Below are positions 50,530-61,464 of a stretch of DNA of 64,000 nt, in pieces (the first letter of the stretch is position 1; each line of letters begins with the position of its first letter). Source of the stretch: Yponomeuta sedellus (lineage: Eukaryota > Arthropoda > Insecta > Lepidoptera > Yponomeutidae); the NCBI GenBank assembly GCA_934045075.1, contig OW203721.1:754001-818000 (forward strand). Direction: 5' to 3'. The translations under genes were made by a program, and so were the position numbers. Below the pieces are notes generated by a model, which made no database searches, was not told where the DNA came from, and was given only the letters and a program-made list of their open reading frames with translations.

Positions 50530-52640
50530 GTATATAAAAATAAATTTAATAAAAAAATAAATTTAGTACTAAGCCCGCCTATTGCCTGCCCAACAATCTT
50601 TACTGGTACAATAAAGATTTAATAATAATATATTAAGAATATCGGTAGATACTGCTATGTTGTTCACACAATCATCAATCAAAATCACCTCAGTAATCGG
50701 TGCCCAAATCAAAATTTATTCGGCATAATACTTAATTCTTGTAAGAAAATAAATGCTTATCGAATTCCGACGCGTTTGTGATTATACGACAATCTCTTCC
50801 TTAACGCGTTTCTTGAATACTTTCGGTGGTTTCTGATATAAGGCTAAGTGTACTAAATCGTAGTTCACCAGGTCGAGAATACTGTCGCAATCAATAAAAC
50901 GGTGTCAGATTGCTCTACTCGGTAATCAAAACACAGAATAAGGAAGACGACTTCTAAGCTGGTCATTTAAACATCGCAATTTTTTGATGGCTTTACAGGT
51001 TGGCATATTTAGAAGTGCATTGGTTACTAAAAGTATGCCGAAAATAATTTTAGAAAACCTTTGATCACGTTATTTATTATGTTTTTTTGCTGATACAAGC
51101 AAATCATGGTGTCTGATATGTAGATGTGTTTTTTTCTATTGTGGGCATGATGTGTTTATGCTGATAATATTATGGGTCTTGCAATCTGAAATAAAATATC
51201 AATCGCATTGCGTCTTCATACGATAGTTGAAGACAAAAAGGGATTTTTTTTAACTACACAGATATATCATAGTGAAGTTTTCCTTTAGTGTCGTTGAGAG
51301 AGAAGGATGTGTATTATTTACAAGGGTTTATTTTAACGTCATAAATCAAATTTAGTTACGTAATTGTGTTACGTAATTCTTTTTTGTATTTACTTAGTAC
51401 ATTTTTCTTAAACTTTTAAGGGATTCTTTTTACAATTACTTTTATAGTTAATTCCTCTTTTTTTAATATTATAGCCATCCAGATATAATTAAAATTGAAT
51501 GCGAACGCCAGCCAATACTTTTTTAGATATTACGTATCATTCGATACATTTACACAATGAAATATTGTTCATAAAATCATTGTAACGCTTTTACACTTCA
51601 GATTATTGATATCTATTTTTGGTTTTTGGAGCTTAATTTCCAAAACCAAGAACTTTGATTCTCTGTTATTGCACCTTATAAGAATAAAAGTATAATAAAA
51701 AACGGCCGAAGCTTACTAAGCCTAAATTGATCAAAAGCCTTAAGTCTAAATTGATCATTGACCCCAGACTGTAATTTAAAACAATAGCAATACCATTACT
51801 GAGTTTTTTATGTAGACTTTTTGTAAAAAAAAGCTATTTTCGTCGCAAAAGTCCCAGAAGTAGGATGGAAACATAAGTCCGTATTGTTTAAGAGCATGAA
51901 CAACAGTTCTGAAAGGCCAGTTACGTCCAATTTAGATCAGATAAGGTGCTAACTGTTCCGGTGGTAGAAAGTAGGTGACTGTCGTGAGGTTTTGTTATGC
52001 GGTGGGTACCAGCACCCGTTGACGACTTGTGGGTCAAAGCAACTGTACACCGAATTATTAAGTACACTAAAGGTGGCTCGAGGAGTTAAGAAGTCTCCTC
52101 GCGAAGCGATATGTCATGGCGTTGATTTACAAACCCCATGACATATCGCAATTTTATGTCCATTTATTTATAATGCAATAAAAAATACACATTTCACTGC
52201 TCCATTTTACTGCTCCGTTAAGCGTTTGTTGGTTTGTCCCGAAGCTAGCGTCTTTGGATATTACAATGTTACAATAAAACGTTGCATAAATTGCATACGA
52301 ATCGCAATACGTTTAGATAAAAATAAATCTGTTATCGTGCTTTGAATTACAAATCAACTAACCAAAAATAAATTTATGAAATGTTGGAAAGACTTCAATA
52401 CTCAATAATTTATTGCATTCCACAAGTATATACAGATGACATAACTAAAAATATGGTTCTTTGTGGACCCCACACTAATTAATTTTTCACTTAACCTTGA
52501 TTTATGTCCTCTTTACAATTGATAACATACTTTATTGTGATCTTGTCATTTGTAAATAAAACCAAACTATGTTTATACGAATATCGCCTCGGGAGCTGCC
52601 CTGTTCACAAGTAGCGTCATTAGCCCCCTTTAGACGAATG
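50530..52640. other. No recognisable gene or repeat
   Basis: About 2.1 kb of AT-rich, apparently unique sequence. A foldback CGATATGTCATGG / CCATGACATATCG lies at 52110-52150. No frame, splice pattern or known motif. Confidence 0.55.
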
Positions 52641-52879
52641 ACCCTAGCAACATTGCACATACAGATTCAGACATAGCCAGCGCTTGTTCTTAAAAAAATA
52701 ATTAATACCCGTAAAGTGCCAGTCAGACTTGTGCACCAAGATCGCTGTGATATACCTTATATCAGCAAAAACGACAAAATTACAGAAAATGGCCAAGTTC
52801 CAGTCAGTTTTTCGCAGTGAGATAGCTCCGTTGCACCAAAAAGGGCAAAACAAACAAATGTCAAACAGTGTAAAAGCAG

Positions 52880-52922
52880 CGCCACTTGATATACTTAGTA
52901 AGCCTAAGTATATCAAGTGGCG
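52880..52922. repeat. Perfect 19-bp hairpin
   Basis: Arms 52880-52898 (CGCCACTTGATATACTTAG) and 52904-52922 are perfect complements with a 5-base loop. Confidence 0.92.
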
Positions 52923-53019
52923 GTATTATGGTAATATCTATAAGCCATGGTTTAATATCTAAATCGCGAGAAAGAGAAATATGAAAAAGTGAAAGTTACA
53001 AAAAGAAAAAGAGATGAGA

Positions 53020-53222
53020 AGAGGCGCTGATTTTCAGTCAGAAGGCACTGACTGAAAATCAGGGTTGAAGGCTTGTCGATGAGCATATTGCTGAGTCAGT
53101 TGCCATTTATTTTATTACAGCAGTGCCATGCCGTGAACTTCCGTTTTCCTACCTTTTTAGTGGTATGTTTTGTTATTGTGCCGTGTGTACCGTTACTATA
53201 ATAAATGTTTTTTCTTCTTCTT
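53020..53222 (+). repeat. Family G copy
   Basis: GCGCTGATTTTCAGTCAG with an immediate inverted partner CTGACTGAAAATCAG, then TTGCTGAGTCAGTTGCC, ATAATAAATG and TTCTTCTTCTTC tail. Confidence 0.7.
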
Positions 53223-53447
53223 CAGAAGACGACTCTACCAAGTTGTGAGTTGGGGCGGTGGCACGCGACGTGAATTTTTCACACTCTTCCTCCGCGCCCC
53301 TCCGCGTGCCTCAGTGTGTATTAATACGTTATAACATCACCAAAGCCCTTCTCCCATCGCTATACTGGAGACTGCAACTGAATATCCGAACATTTCAGGC
53401 AGTAACGATAACATTAAGCTTTATCGATTTTGTAACAGATTCATTTT

Positions 53448-53762
53448 ATACTATTTTTATTTTTAATGCACTAACCCGTGCTAAGGACAATTTTAAAAAC
53501 CTACTTAGAGGCTAAAAATTCCACCCATGCCGGGATTCGAACCCGCGACCTCTGGCTATCCGTGCCAGCGCTCAATCCAACTGAGCTAATGGACGACTCA
53601 CAGGCATCAGTGTACGTAATACAGAGAATAGTGTAAAGAGGTTCGAAATTTCACTGATGCCGGTGAGTCACCCATTAGCTCAGTTGGATTGAGCGCTGGC
53701 ACGGATAGCCAGAGGTCGCGGGTTCGAATCCCGGCATGGGTGGAATTTTTAGCCTCTAATTA
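53448..53762. mobile_element. Family A head-to-head pair with 11-bp target duplication
   Basis: AGATTCATTTT flanks it at 53437-53447 and 53763-53773. A reversed tRNA-like unit (53522-53595) faces a forward unit (53669-53742), each with intact B box GGTTCGAATCC, sharing a central GTACGTAATACAGAGAATAG. The whole 315-bp palindrome inserted as one piece. Confidence 0.94.
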
Positions 53763-53774
53763 AGATTCATTTTG

Positions 53775-54460
53775 TTGAATACACTGAAATTTATTTTCTT
53801 ATTTTGGGTTGAAGCAAATCTTGTCCAGAGAGAGAAAATAGACAAAAGGAGAGGATGGAGTAACAAAAATTTACTTTGTATTTTGAGGTAGAGTTTGACT
53901 AATCTTGGTTAAGAGGCCAATAAAAGTGAAGAAATACCGCGCGCTACTGAAATTGATTGAAAATTACAAAAACCTAAGTTTTCGTAATTTTAATAAGTCT
54001 AAGACTTACTAAAACCCACAGTTGATAGTAGGTTAACTCCAAATATGAATGAATTACGTTTTGAAGCACTTTTATATTTGATAAGTTGCTACCCTTAAAT
54101 ACCTTAAATACTTAAATAAATGAAGGTAAATTAATAACAAACATAGTATATTATTGCAAACTTTTAACGGCATTTTATTATCGTGACATTTCGATTATTA
54201 ATGAATTTGTTTTTAAGACGTGTTCAGAAATATTCTCACAAATACCTTTTTTTGTAACGCGATATGATTACTAAGTATTTATTTCTTTTTTACAACTTTT
54301 CCATTTTTCAGCCAAGGTAATGTTTTAGTATCGCGGCAAAAGGCAGTCCCTGGTGGCTGGCACCTCTCTGGGATGCAGGTATAGAGATAATGAGAATATT
54401 TTTTATTGTAAACAGAAATTATAGTAACAGAAACTATATCAAAATTTAGTACAGTTGTAT
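53775..54460. other. No recognisable feature
   Basis: AT-rich. CTCTGGGATGCAGGTATAGA near 54370 resembles the end of the RTE-like remnants. Confidence 0.45.
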
Positions 54461-54464
54461 TATA

Positions 54465-54665
54465 GGGGATGTATTAGCAAAGGGGAAGATAAAAGTACCC
54501 GGTGTGCGTGCATGCCGTTGCATGCACGCACACGTTCATAAGTCGTTACTTATGAACGTTGATGGAACGAAGGTGATCTGCCAGGATCGTGGAGAGCGGC
54601 AGTCCCTGGTCTCTGCCTACCCCTCTGGGACCCAGGCGTGAGGTTGTGTACATACACAACCTCAC
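54465..54665 (+). pseudogene. RTE-like C-terminal remnant with internal inverted duplications
   Basis: GGGGATGTATTAGCAAAGG to CTGGGACCCAGGCGTGAGG covers the last codons of the protein. TGCGTGCATGCCGTTGCATG, and then ACGTTCATAAGTCG facing ACTTATGAACGT, are local inverted duplications that break the frame. Confidence 0.7.
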
Positions 54666-55108
54666 GCATACATACATACATATGAATTTTATATTATGTT
54701 ACATTTCATTTTTTACCGCGCCGTGATTTTCTTCCTTTCATTCGTATCCACACTCTCAATTCAATTTGTTGATGGATATGGCGGATGGACCGATGTGAAT
54801 GTAGGAGTGTGTATGGTTGACCGCAGGTTTGTGATGTTGCATAACTTTTAATAAATAATAAAACTGGAACGACTTCAACTTTGTGCTTATTTAAATGTGT
54901 TTGTTTATTTTATTTGTATATAAACAGAAAACTGGATAAAAAAGAGAATAACCAGGCAAAAACAGAAGATTTATCTAGACCAGTCTTGTAGAAATTTTAA
55001 AGGTGTAATGCGTGTAATGCGAAAAATGAAGGAAATCACAAAAATGGGTGACTTAATTTTAAATTTTGAAAATGATCAACAGAATTAAAGAAATATAAAA
55101 AAAATGGT

Positions 55109-55333
55109 AACTAACTGCAAAGTAGGTAGTCGGGGCTGTAAGTAATTCAATTTGCTTAAGTCAGATGTCGCTGCCTGTATTTAATACAGATAATAGTGTA
55201 AAGAGGTTCGAAATTTCACTGATGCCGTGAGTCGCCCATTGGCTCAATTGGTAGAGCGCTGGCACGGATAGCCAGAGGTTGCGGGTTCGAATCCCGGCAT
55301 GGGTGAAATTTTTAGCCTCTAAATAGGTTTTTA
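55109..55333 (+). mobile_element. Family A single-tRNA copy with 12-bp target duplication
   Basis: AAAAAAAATGGT flanks it (55097-55108 and 55334-55345). Head AACTGCAAAGTAGGTAGTCG, tRNA-like unit 55233-55305, and it ends at AATAGGTTTTT. Confidence 0.85.
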
Positions 55334-55572
55334 AAAAAAAATGGTGTAAATAGGTTTGCGACGTAACAGGTTTATTTCGCGTGGATGCGACGCAGGCAAG
55401 CCGGAGGCTCCGCTCAGCAATTACCGGTTTTATGCCGACACTTATCTCTGATGCGCAATTGTAGGAGAGGTCTTACCTGCGAAGGAAGTAAAATAAACAA
55501 ATAAGTCGGTGTTGCGATTCAACTGCAGCATGTGAGCATGAAGATAGAAAAGTTGTATGCTCCTGTAAAGGT

Positions 55573-55729
55573 ACGTAATACAGAGAATATTGTAAAGAGG
55601 TTCGAAATTTCACTGATGCCGTGAGTCGCCCATTGGCTCAATTGGTAGAGCGCTGGCACGGATAGCCAGAGGTTGCGGGTTCGAATCCCGGCATGGGTGA
55701 AATTTTTAGCCTCTAAATAGGTTTTTAAA
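55573..55729 (+). mobile_element. Family A short copy (157 bp) with perfect 12-bp target duplication
   Basis: TCCTGTAAAGGT at 55561-55572 and 55730-55741. It starts ACGTAATACAGAGAATATTG; tRNA-like unit 55627-55699, TTTTT, then GCCTCTAAATAGGTTTTTAA. The cleanest minimal unit. Confidence 0.94.
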
Positions 55730-55873
55730 TCCTGTAAAGGTGTTTAGATAATTATATGAATACATTAGAAGAAGTAGTTATTAAATGAAATGTATAAATA
55801 CCGATGGAGCAGCTAATTAGTACTCTCGGCAAATGCCGTTGTACCAAAGTCTTATATCTAAAATACTATATAT

Positions 55874-56191
55874 GTTTAAAAACCTATTTAGAGGCTAAAA
55901 ATTTCACCCATGCCGGGATTCGAACCCGCAACCTCTGGCTATCCGTGCCAGCGCTCTACCAATTGAGCCAATGGGCGACTCACCGGCATCAGTGGAATTT
56001 CGAACCTCTTTACACTATTCTCTGTATTACGTACAGGCAATTGAGCCAATGGGCTCAATTGGTAGAGCGCTGGCACGGATAGCCGGAGGTTGCGGGTTCG
56101 AATCCCGGCATGGGGGAAATTTTTAGCCTCTAAATAGCTTTTTAAATTTGTCCTTAGCACGGGTTAGTGCTTTAAAAATAAAAATAGTATA
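55874..56191. mobile_element. Family A head-to-head pair
   Basis: Flanked by ACTATATAT (55865-55873 and 56192-56200). Reversed tRNA-like unit 55905-55977; forward unit 56049-56115 lacks its 5' acceptor strand because the two D-arm regions meet at AATTGAGCCAATGGGCTCAA. Confidence 0.85.
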
Positions 56192-56199
56192 ACTATATA

Positions 56200-56577
56200 T
56201 CTAACCGTCCTCTTATGTTCAGCTACAGAAAGCTGCCATCTTGAATTACATAAGAGACGTAAACAATAACAAAGCGCAATACAATTGGTAGCATTATTAC
56301 TTAAAGTAATATCTTCCAGACAATCATTCAACCAATAGTTTTTCTTAATAATTCGCGATGCTTATATGTACGAGAAACGGGTATACATGAAACGGGACTA
56401 CTCACGATTATTTATTAGGTAAAACGTTATCTAAATTATCTTAAATAAAAAATCGCAATTAGACCTCTTAATATATAACAAAATATTTCAGTAGGTGAAA
56501 CGTTACATTTTTGTTGTAACGTCATCATTAACATATTATTTGTAATTAAAACTGTTTTTATATGGATGTATGCTGGT
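56200..56577. other. No gene; foldback relative
   Basis: 56405-56480 is a diverged relative of the foldback at 10965-11065. Confidence 0.45.
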
Positions 56578-57182
56578 ATGTAGGTTTGTTTGCAAGCCAG
56601 TCTAGAAACACTTTGGTTTCTAGACTGACTTGCAATTAAGCCTAATTAAGGAAGTCACAATACAAACTGTCAATAGCACATCATTATTATCAACTCATTA
56701 AGTCCCCAACGTGGGGAACGGGTTTCTTCCCAAAGGATAGGCCATACTCCACCACGGGGGCCAAGTCCGGAAAGGTCAAGATACCTTTTACAATTTTCCG
56801 ACGTTTCGACACTTTTTCAGGTGCCGTGGTCTTGGATGACCACCTGAAAAAGTGCCGAAACGTCGGAAAATTGTAAAAATATAATAAACGAGCATAAATC
56901 CGTATAAAAACATTTTAAATTATGTCTAGTGCTCGTGTTAACCTTAGAAAATACTATATTATCTGTATGTAGGTATCTTGACCAATCCGGACTTGGCCCC
57001 CGTGGTGGAGTATGGCCTATAGCTTCCCTTGGGAAGAGACCCGTTCCCCACGTTGGGGACTTAATGGGTTCATGATGATCTATTGACAGTTTGTATCGTG
57101 ACTTACTTAATTAGGCTTAATTCTTTGTAATCTACTACCAAGGTGTTTCTAGACTGACTTGCACACAAATCTACCTACCAGG
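56578..57182. repeat. 600-bp imperfect palindrome
   Basis: Left arm 56578-56790 and right arm 56966-57182 are reverse complements over about 210 bp, including a family D fragment in each. A second palindrome sits in the centre (56789-56875): arms of 35 bp with one mismatch, containing CCGACGTTTCGACAC, i.e. GAAACGTCGG on the other strand. Confidence 0.88.
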
Positions 57183-57284
57183 TTTTGATTACATTTAAAC
57201 AAAGTACTGAGCCTACCTTTGCATTTTACGTGTATTTTTACTGTTACAGTATTTTTATAATGTACATCATACGTTACGTTACGT

Positions 57285-57640
57285 TATCAACCCTTATATG
57301 TCCCCACTGCTGGGGCACGGGTCTCTTCCTACATCGCAGGAAGGTTAGGCCATACTCCACCACGGGGGCCAAGTCCGGGTTGGTGGAGGATTGTAAGACA
57401 GTGGCGGGCCTTACTGTCAGAAGTTATCAAGCCGCCCATAAGGCCTCTGACATGGCTTAACGACTGCCATTATATGACAGCCGGCACCAACGGCTTAACG
57501 TGCCTTGCGAAGCACGGAAGCGCTCGGAAAAATGCCACTAACGGTAGTCACGGGACGCTCACCCATCCCGTACCTTACCGCGCCTGTGTTGCTTAACCAC
57601 GTGATTGTTTCTCACTCACTTGTTAATCACTCGGTTCGCC
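57285..57640 (-). repeat. Family D, near full length (reverse)
   Basis: From TATCAACCCTTATATGTCC to TTAATCACTCGGTTCGCC, with all family landmarks and an extra ACGTGATTGTTTCTCACTC near the hairpin end. Confidence 0.8.
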
Positions 57641-57652
57641 ATCATAACATTT

Positions 57653-57873
57653 TTAAAAACCTATTTAGAGGCTAAAAAATCTACCCATGCCGGGATTCGA
57701 ACCCGCGACCTCTGGCTGTCGGTGCCAGACACGCCTGCCCGGACAGACGTGTCTGGCACGGACAGCCAGAGGTCGCGGGTTCCAATCCCGGCATGGGTGG
57801 AATTTTTTGCCTCTAAATAGGTTTTTAAAAATTGTCCTTAGCACGGGTTAGTGCATTAAAAATAATATACAAA
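57653..57873. mobile_element. Family A double copy lacking D arms, 10-bp target duplication
   Basis: CATAACATTT flanks it (57643-57652 and 57874-57883). Two 3' halves of the tRNA-like unit face each other through a perfect hairpin GTGCCAGACACG / CGTGTCTGGCAC, so no A box remains. It landed in the tail of the family B SINE that follows. Confidence 0.88.
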
Positions 57874-58070
57874 CATAACATTTACATACTGGCACAAACA
57901 TTGCTTCTGGCCCCACATTAGGACACCCTGTGTCATGGGTACCAGAAACAGCGACATCACAAACATTTAAACTCCAAGACCAGGATTTTTTTTATCCCCA
58001 GCCGGGGATCGAACCCGGGACCTCTCGCATGGTGGGCAGATGCGATACCGCTGCGCCACAGAGGTCGTAA
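57874..58070 (-). mobile_element. Family B SINE
   Basis: Full length in reverse: tail ACATAACATTTACATACTGG, GGTTCGATCCCC-type B box near 58010, head ending GACCTCTGTGGCGCAGCGG. Confidence 0.8.
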
Positions 58071-58392
58071 TTCTTATATCTCTGAAGTTATTGAATTTGT
58101 ACATCTACTCCCTTGTCCTGTGTAAATTCCTTTTTATATATAATAAAGTGTTATCTATCTATCAGATCAGAGTCTATGTAAAGGTTGATACGCTGTCGAC
58201 TGTACCAGCCGTTCAGGGTCTCAAATAACATGTAGGATATTATGTGGCCATAAATATCAATCCGGTGACGTCGCGTCCGTAGGCCTAATTAAATCAGCCC
58301 TGGCTGCCCTCTACTGCTCCAAGGCATGAGGTAGAGCCGAGCGATCGGAAAACACGATTTACCAGTGAATTCACTCTCGGCCCTCCGCCCAG
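58071..58392. other. LINE-like tail, then nothing recognised
   Basis: TATATAATAAAGTGTTATC, then TATC repeats at 58135-58162, resembles a family K tail. 58240-58390 is GC-richer with no motif. Confidence 0.45.
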
Positions 58393-58935
58393 GAGCTCTA
58401 TTTTTGAATCACTCGTCTCGCGTCGAGCGTTCGATTTCTACTGATTTTCGTTCGACATACGAAATTCCGTATTTTTGAATCACTCGACTGCAACGAATGG
58501 TCCTTACCACTCGTCTCGTATGTCGATCGATAGATTAATTGTCAAAATTTGTGTTAATTTCAAATCGAGGAGATTGTGCTTTTGTGCCGAAATGATTTTT
58601 TGTTTCGATATTTTCAAACAAAAACAAACCAAAGTGTTATTATTTACGATATATGACTAGTGTTTTGTTTGTTTTGCAACTAAAGGCAAAGATTTTTCAT
58701 CTAAACAGCCAATAAAACGAAATATTTCACGTTCCGTTTCCGTTACGGTATTTTCCGGTTTTTGTAATTTCTGCGTGGAACGGATAATATACAATACTTC
58801 AAATTGTACTGGCAACACTTCAGGCGAACGATTCAAAAATACGGAAAAACGAGATCACGCGACTTATAAGACGAGTGTGACATATCTCGCATTCGACGAT
58901 ACAATTTCATAAGAGTGATTCAAAAATAGATCTCC
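58393..58935. mobile_element. 543-bp TIR element with nested inner TIR
   Basis: GAGCTCTATTTTTGAATCAC at the left pairs with the right end, with one mismatch over 23 bp. A second inverted pair CGTATTTTTGAATC (58469) / GATTCAAAAATACG (58845) repeats the same motif inside. ACTCGTCTCG and TATGTCGATCG blocks also recur. No coding frame. Confidence 0.8.
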
Positions 58936-59172
58936 AGGTCTCTGCAAAAGTTACAGCGATCGCTGCTAACCAACTGCCGCTACCAATAGAAGAAATCATC
59001 TGTTCTTTTATAACGCGTCTTTGGAACATTTCATCAGAAACCTTAAAAATTAAAGCAGCTCTTTTTAGAATCTACTGGCAAGCACCTAGGTTCAAGAATC
59101 TAGGAATAGGTTTTAGTTTTAGGTTTAGTTTTCATCGGTTTTATAATAATCGTCTAAATAGTGAAATATATA
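58936..59172. other. No recognisable feature
   Basis: Short sequence. ATAACGCGTCTTTGGAACAT shows no known motif. Confidence 0.4.
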
Positions 59173-59356
59173 TCTATAATATAAAAATGAATCGCTGAAT
59201 GTGTTGGTAAGCGCAAATCTCGAGAGCGGCTGACCCGATTTCGCTAATTCTTTTTTTGGATATTCCTTGAAGTACGAGGATGGTTCTTATGGAGGGGAAA
59301 ACAAAAAAAAAAAAGAATCAACTGTTAGGCGGTACGAAGTTCGCTGGGTCAGCTAG
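59173..59356 (+). mobile_element. Helitron-like (Lep1-type) element, full length
   Basis: Begins TCTATAATATAAAAATG, ends GTCAGCTAG, inserted between A (59172) and T (59357). Same family as 41285-41467(-). Confidence 0.82.
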
Positions 59357-59418
59357 TATATATACCTATATAAATAAATATGTTATTTGTATTTTGTAGA
59401 AATATGTATTTTGTCTTT

Positions 59419-59628
59419 AAAACGTACGACATACAGAGAATATTGTAAAGAAGTTCGAAATTTCACTGATGCCGGTGAGTCGCCCATTAGCTCAGTTGGA
59501 AAGAGCGCTGGCACGAATAGCCAGAGGTCGCGGGTTCGAATCCCGGCATGGGTGGAATTTTTAGCCTCTAAATAGGTTTTTAAGAATTGTCCTTAGCACG
59601 GGTTAGTGCATTAAAAAGAATATAATGA
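59419..59628 (+). mobile_element. Family A copy with perfect 11-bp target duplication
   Basis: ATTTTGTCTTT flanks it (59408-59418 and 59629-59639). Short head, tRNA-like unit 59481-59554 with AATAG in the anticodon loop, T5, and the long tail GTCCTTAGCACGGGTTAGTG. Confidence 0.93.
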
Positions 59629-59839
59629 ATTTTGTCTTTTCCTTATGTCTCCATATAGGTACACAATATCTTATTTATTTCCTCATCGCGTAGTCGGTTA
59701 TTAGAACGTATTTATGTAAGTTTATCATAACTATATACGTAACTGTTTATGTAGGTGTATTGTTATTTATATAAGTAGTGTATATTCATATTTGCACCGA
59801 CTGCCCGTCTCTTATTTCCTCCAGCCACTTTCCGACGTA

Positions 59840-59965
59840 AGGTTGACTGGAAGAAATTACTTTAAGCAATAAGGCCGTCAATTGTACTTTGTATCTTTAC
59901 ATGTTTTATATATGTGCTCTGGTGTACTATAAAGAATATTGTTATCTTATCTTATGTAAATACTG
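59840..59965 (+). mobile_element. Family K LINE tail
   Basis: GGTTGACTGGAAGAAATTAC, AATAAGGCCGTCAATTGTAC, TATAAAGAATATTG, TATCTTATC end. Confidence 0.7.
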
Positions 59966-60154
59966 TTTAGTTAATAATAAAAAAAAATCTTGAAGAATCT
60001 AGGACTTTAAAGGAGCTTTGCCAAAATATGCCATTCTTAGCGGCAATCGATTAAGGTCCTAGATTGTTGATTCTAGGTTCTAGACTGTAGTTTCGAAAAG
60101 TAGTAGTCACACTTGTGACGATTACATAAGTAACGATTACTTAAGTATTAAGAA

Positions 60155-60375
60155 TAGCACCAACCCAATTCTTCCCGCGGGTGTCGTAAAAGGCGACTAA
60201 GGGACACAAACCGGGGGGTGGGCAGCACCCCTGCAGTACAATTCCACCGAACTGCGATCCCCAACCCGCTTGCCCAGCGTGGGGATTATGGGCATTACCC
60301 CCAATGATAGCACAACGTGGCGCTCTTTAGGGGAGGGCTATGTCCAGCAGTGGACTAGTATAGCCTGACGATGAA
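60155..60375 (+). repeat. Dispersed repeat with CCCGCGGGTGTCGTA
   Basis: Forward copy of 24860-25095, ending AGCAGTGGACTAGTATAGCC. Confidence 0.7.
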
Positions 60376-60524
60376 ATATTAAGTAACATTCTGTCCCGCT
60401 CTTTTCTGGTAAATTCGAAGAGACATCACTACAGTTAACTATTTAAATGCCGAAATTCTCAATCCGCTATTTGACACGTATCAAATTTGACGCGGTAAAT
60501 CAATATTTCCTATAGTATTTAACG

Positions 60525-60740
60525 TAGAGCGGTGGTAGCGGAGCGGTGTAGAACTCCGGCTTCTCAATCGGGAGGTCGTGGGTTCGAAACCCGGCATGTA
60601 CCAATGACTTTGTTTTCTAAGTTATGTACATTTGCGAAATCATAGTAGCAATACTACTCGCTGACCGTGAAGGAAAACATCGTAAGGAAACCCTTGTGTC
60701 TGAGGTGTTAGCATACCTCAGCGCTTGCTACGTACAACGG
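60525..60740 (+). mobile_element. Family C SINE with clear tRNA-like head
   Basis: A-box region GTGGTAGCGGAGCGGTGT, B box GGTTCGAAACCC, then GTACCAATGACTTTGTTTTC, GGAAAACATCGTAAGGAAAC and GCATACCTCAGCGCTTGC. Confidence 0.8.
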
Positions 60741-60987
60741 CCCAACTATGAGGCTAAGTGCGGAAATCTCAGATCTAACTAACTAGTATTTAACGTAAGA
60801 AACCGAAATATATTGATTTTGCTAAGTAAGTATGCAGGATGGCTGCGAAATTTGCAAAGTAAAAAACATTTTTCCTCTTTTAATTCTTAACGGCGAAAAC
60901 GCTATCCGCCATCTTGAAAGCATCTAAAGTATGTAAACAAACATCTTTCAGCCAGAGCCAGTGGACATTGATTATTATAGGACTTAC

Positions 60988-61170
60988 ATCAAAGTGATCT
61001 TCACATAAATACACCCGAATTTCAATTGATAAAGAGTCGGGGTCTCTTTTGGCAAGTTTGAGCCAAGTTTTTCGAATGTTAATTTCACTGGGTACCCGAA
61101 TCGACAACTTCTCGGGGTCTTTATTGACGTGTTTTTTCTTTCACGAACAATGCAATTGTATATTTTGGAT
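60988..61170 (-). pseudogene. Broken THAP-domain exon
   Basis: The minus frame gives RVPSEINIRKTWLKLAKRD, then RVYLCEDHFD up to a GTAAGT donor. This is the second half of a THAP zinc finger (Trp, Cys and His positions present). The first half, KNTSIKTP, is in another frame, separated by a 1-base change in a CCCC run. The second cysteine of the usual C-x4-C start reads as Arg. No other exon of this gene was found. Confidence 0.75.
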
Positions 61171-61464
61171 GTAAATTCGATGAAATCATGGTTGCGTTGT
61201 TGTTATTTCACTATGCTCAGAGATCACTTACAGAATATTTAATGTCAAACTTTGTTTACAATTTTTTGGACTTTAAGCCATAGACAAAAATGGCTGACCG
61301 CGTTTTTGGCTGTTTAGGAAAATTAAGTTTTAAAATATATTTTTATGTTGCTTTTAGGTGTCCTCACAAAATGTACTAAAATATTTTTTGGTCTAATGGA
61401 AGAGTTATTTACCGTTTAAGACTAACTTGAAAAGAGAGTCAAATAGCGGATTCAGAAACTGGCC

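Larger units (their letters stand above)
60449..61464. mobile_element. TIR element with a THAP exon (P-element-like remnant)
   Basis: TTCTCAATCCGCTATTTGAC at 60456-60475 is inverted at 61438-61457 with one mismatch. Between them are a family C SINE insertion and one broken THAP exon. THAP domains are the DNA-binding domain of P-element-type transposases (family knowledge). No target duplication could be fixed. Confidence 0.65.

Noticed and set aside
52644..52962. Overlapping 90- and 77-codon frames
   Set aside because: Open on both strands across a perfect hairpin; no motif, likely chance.
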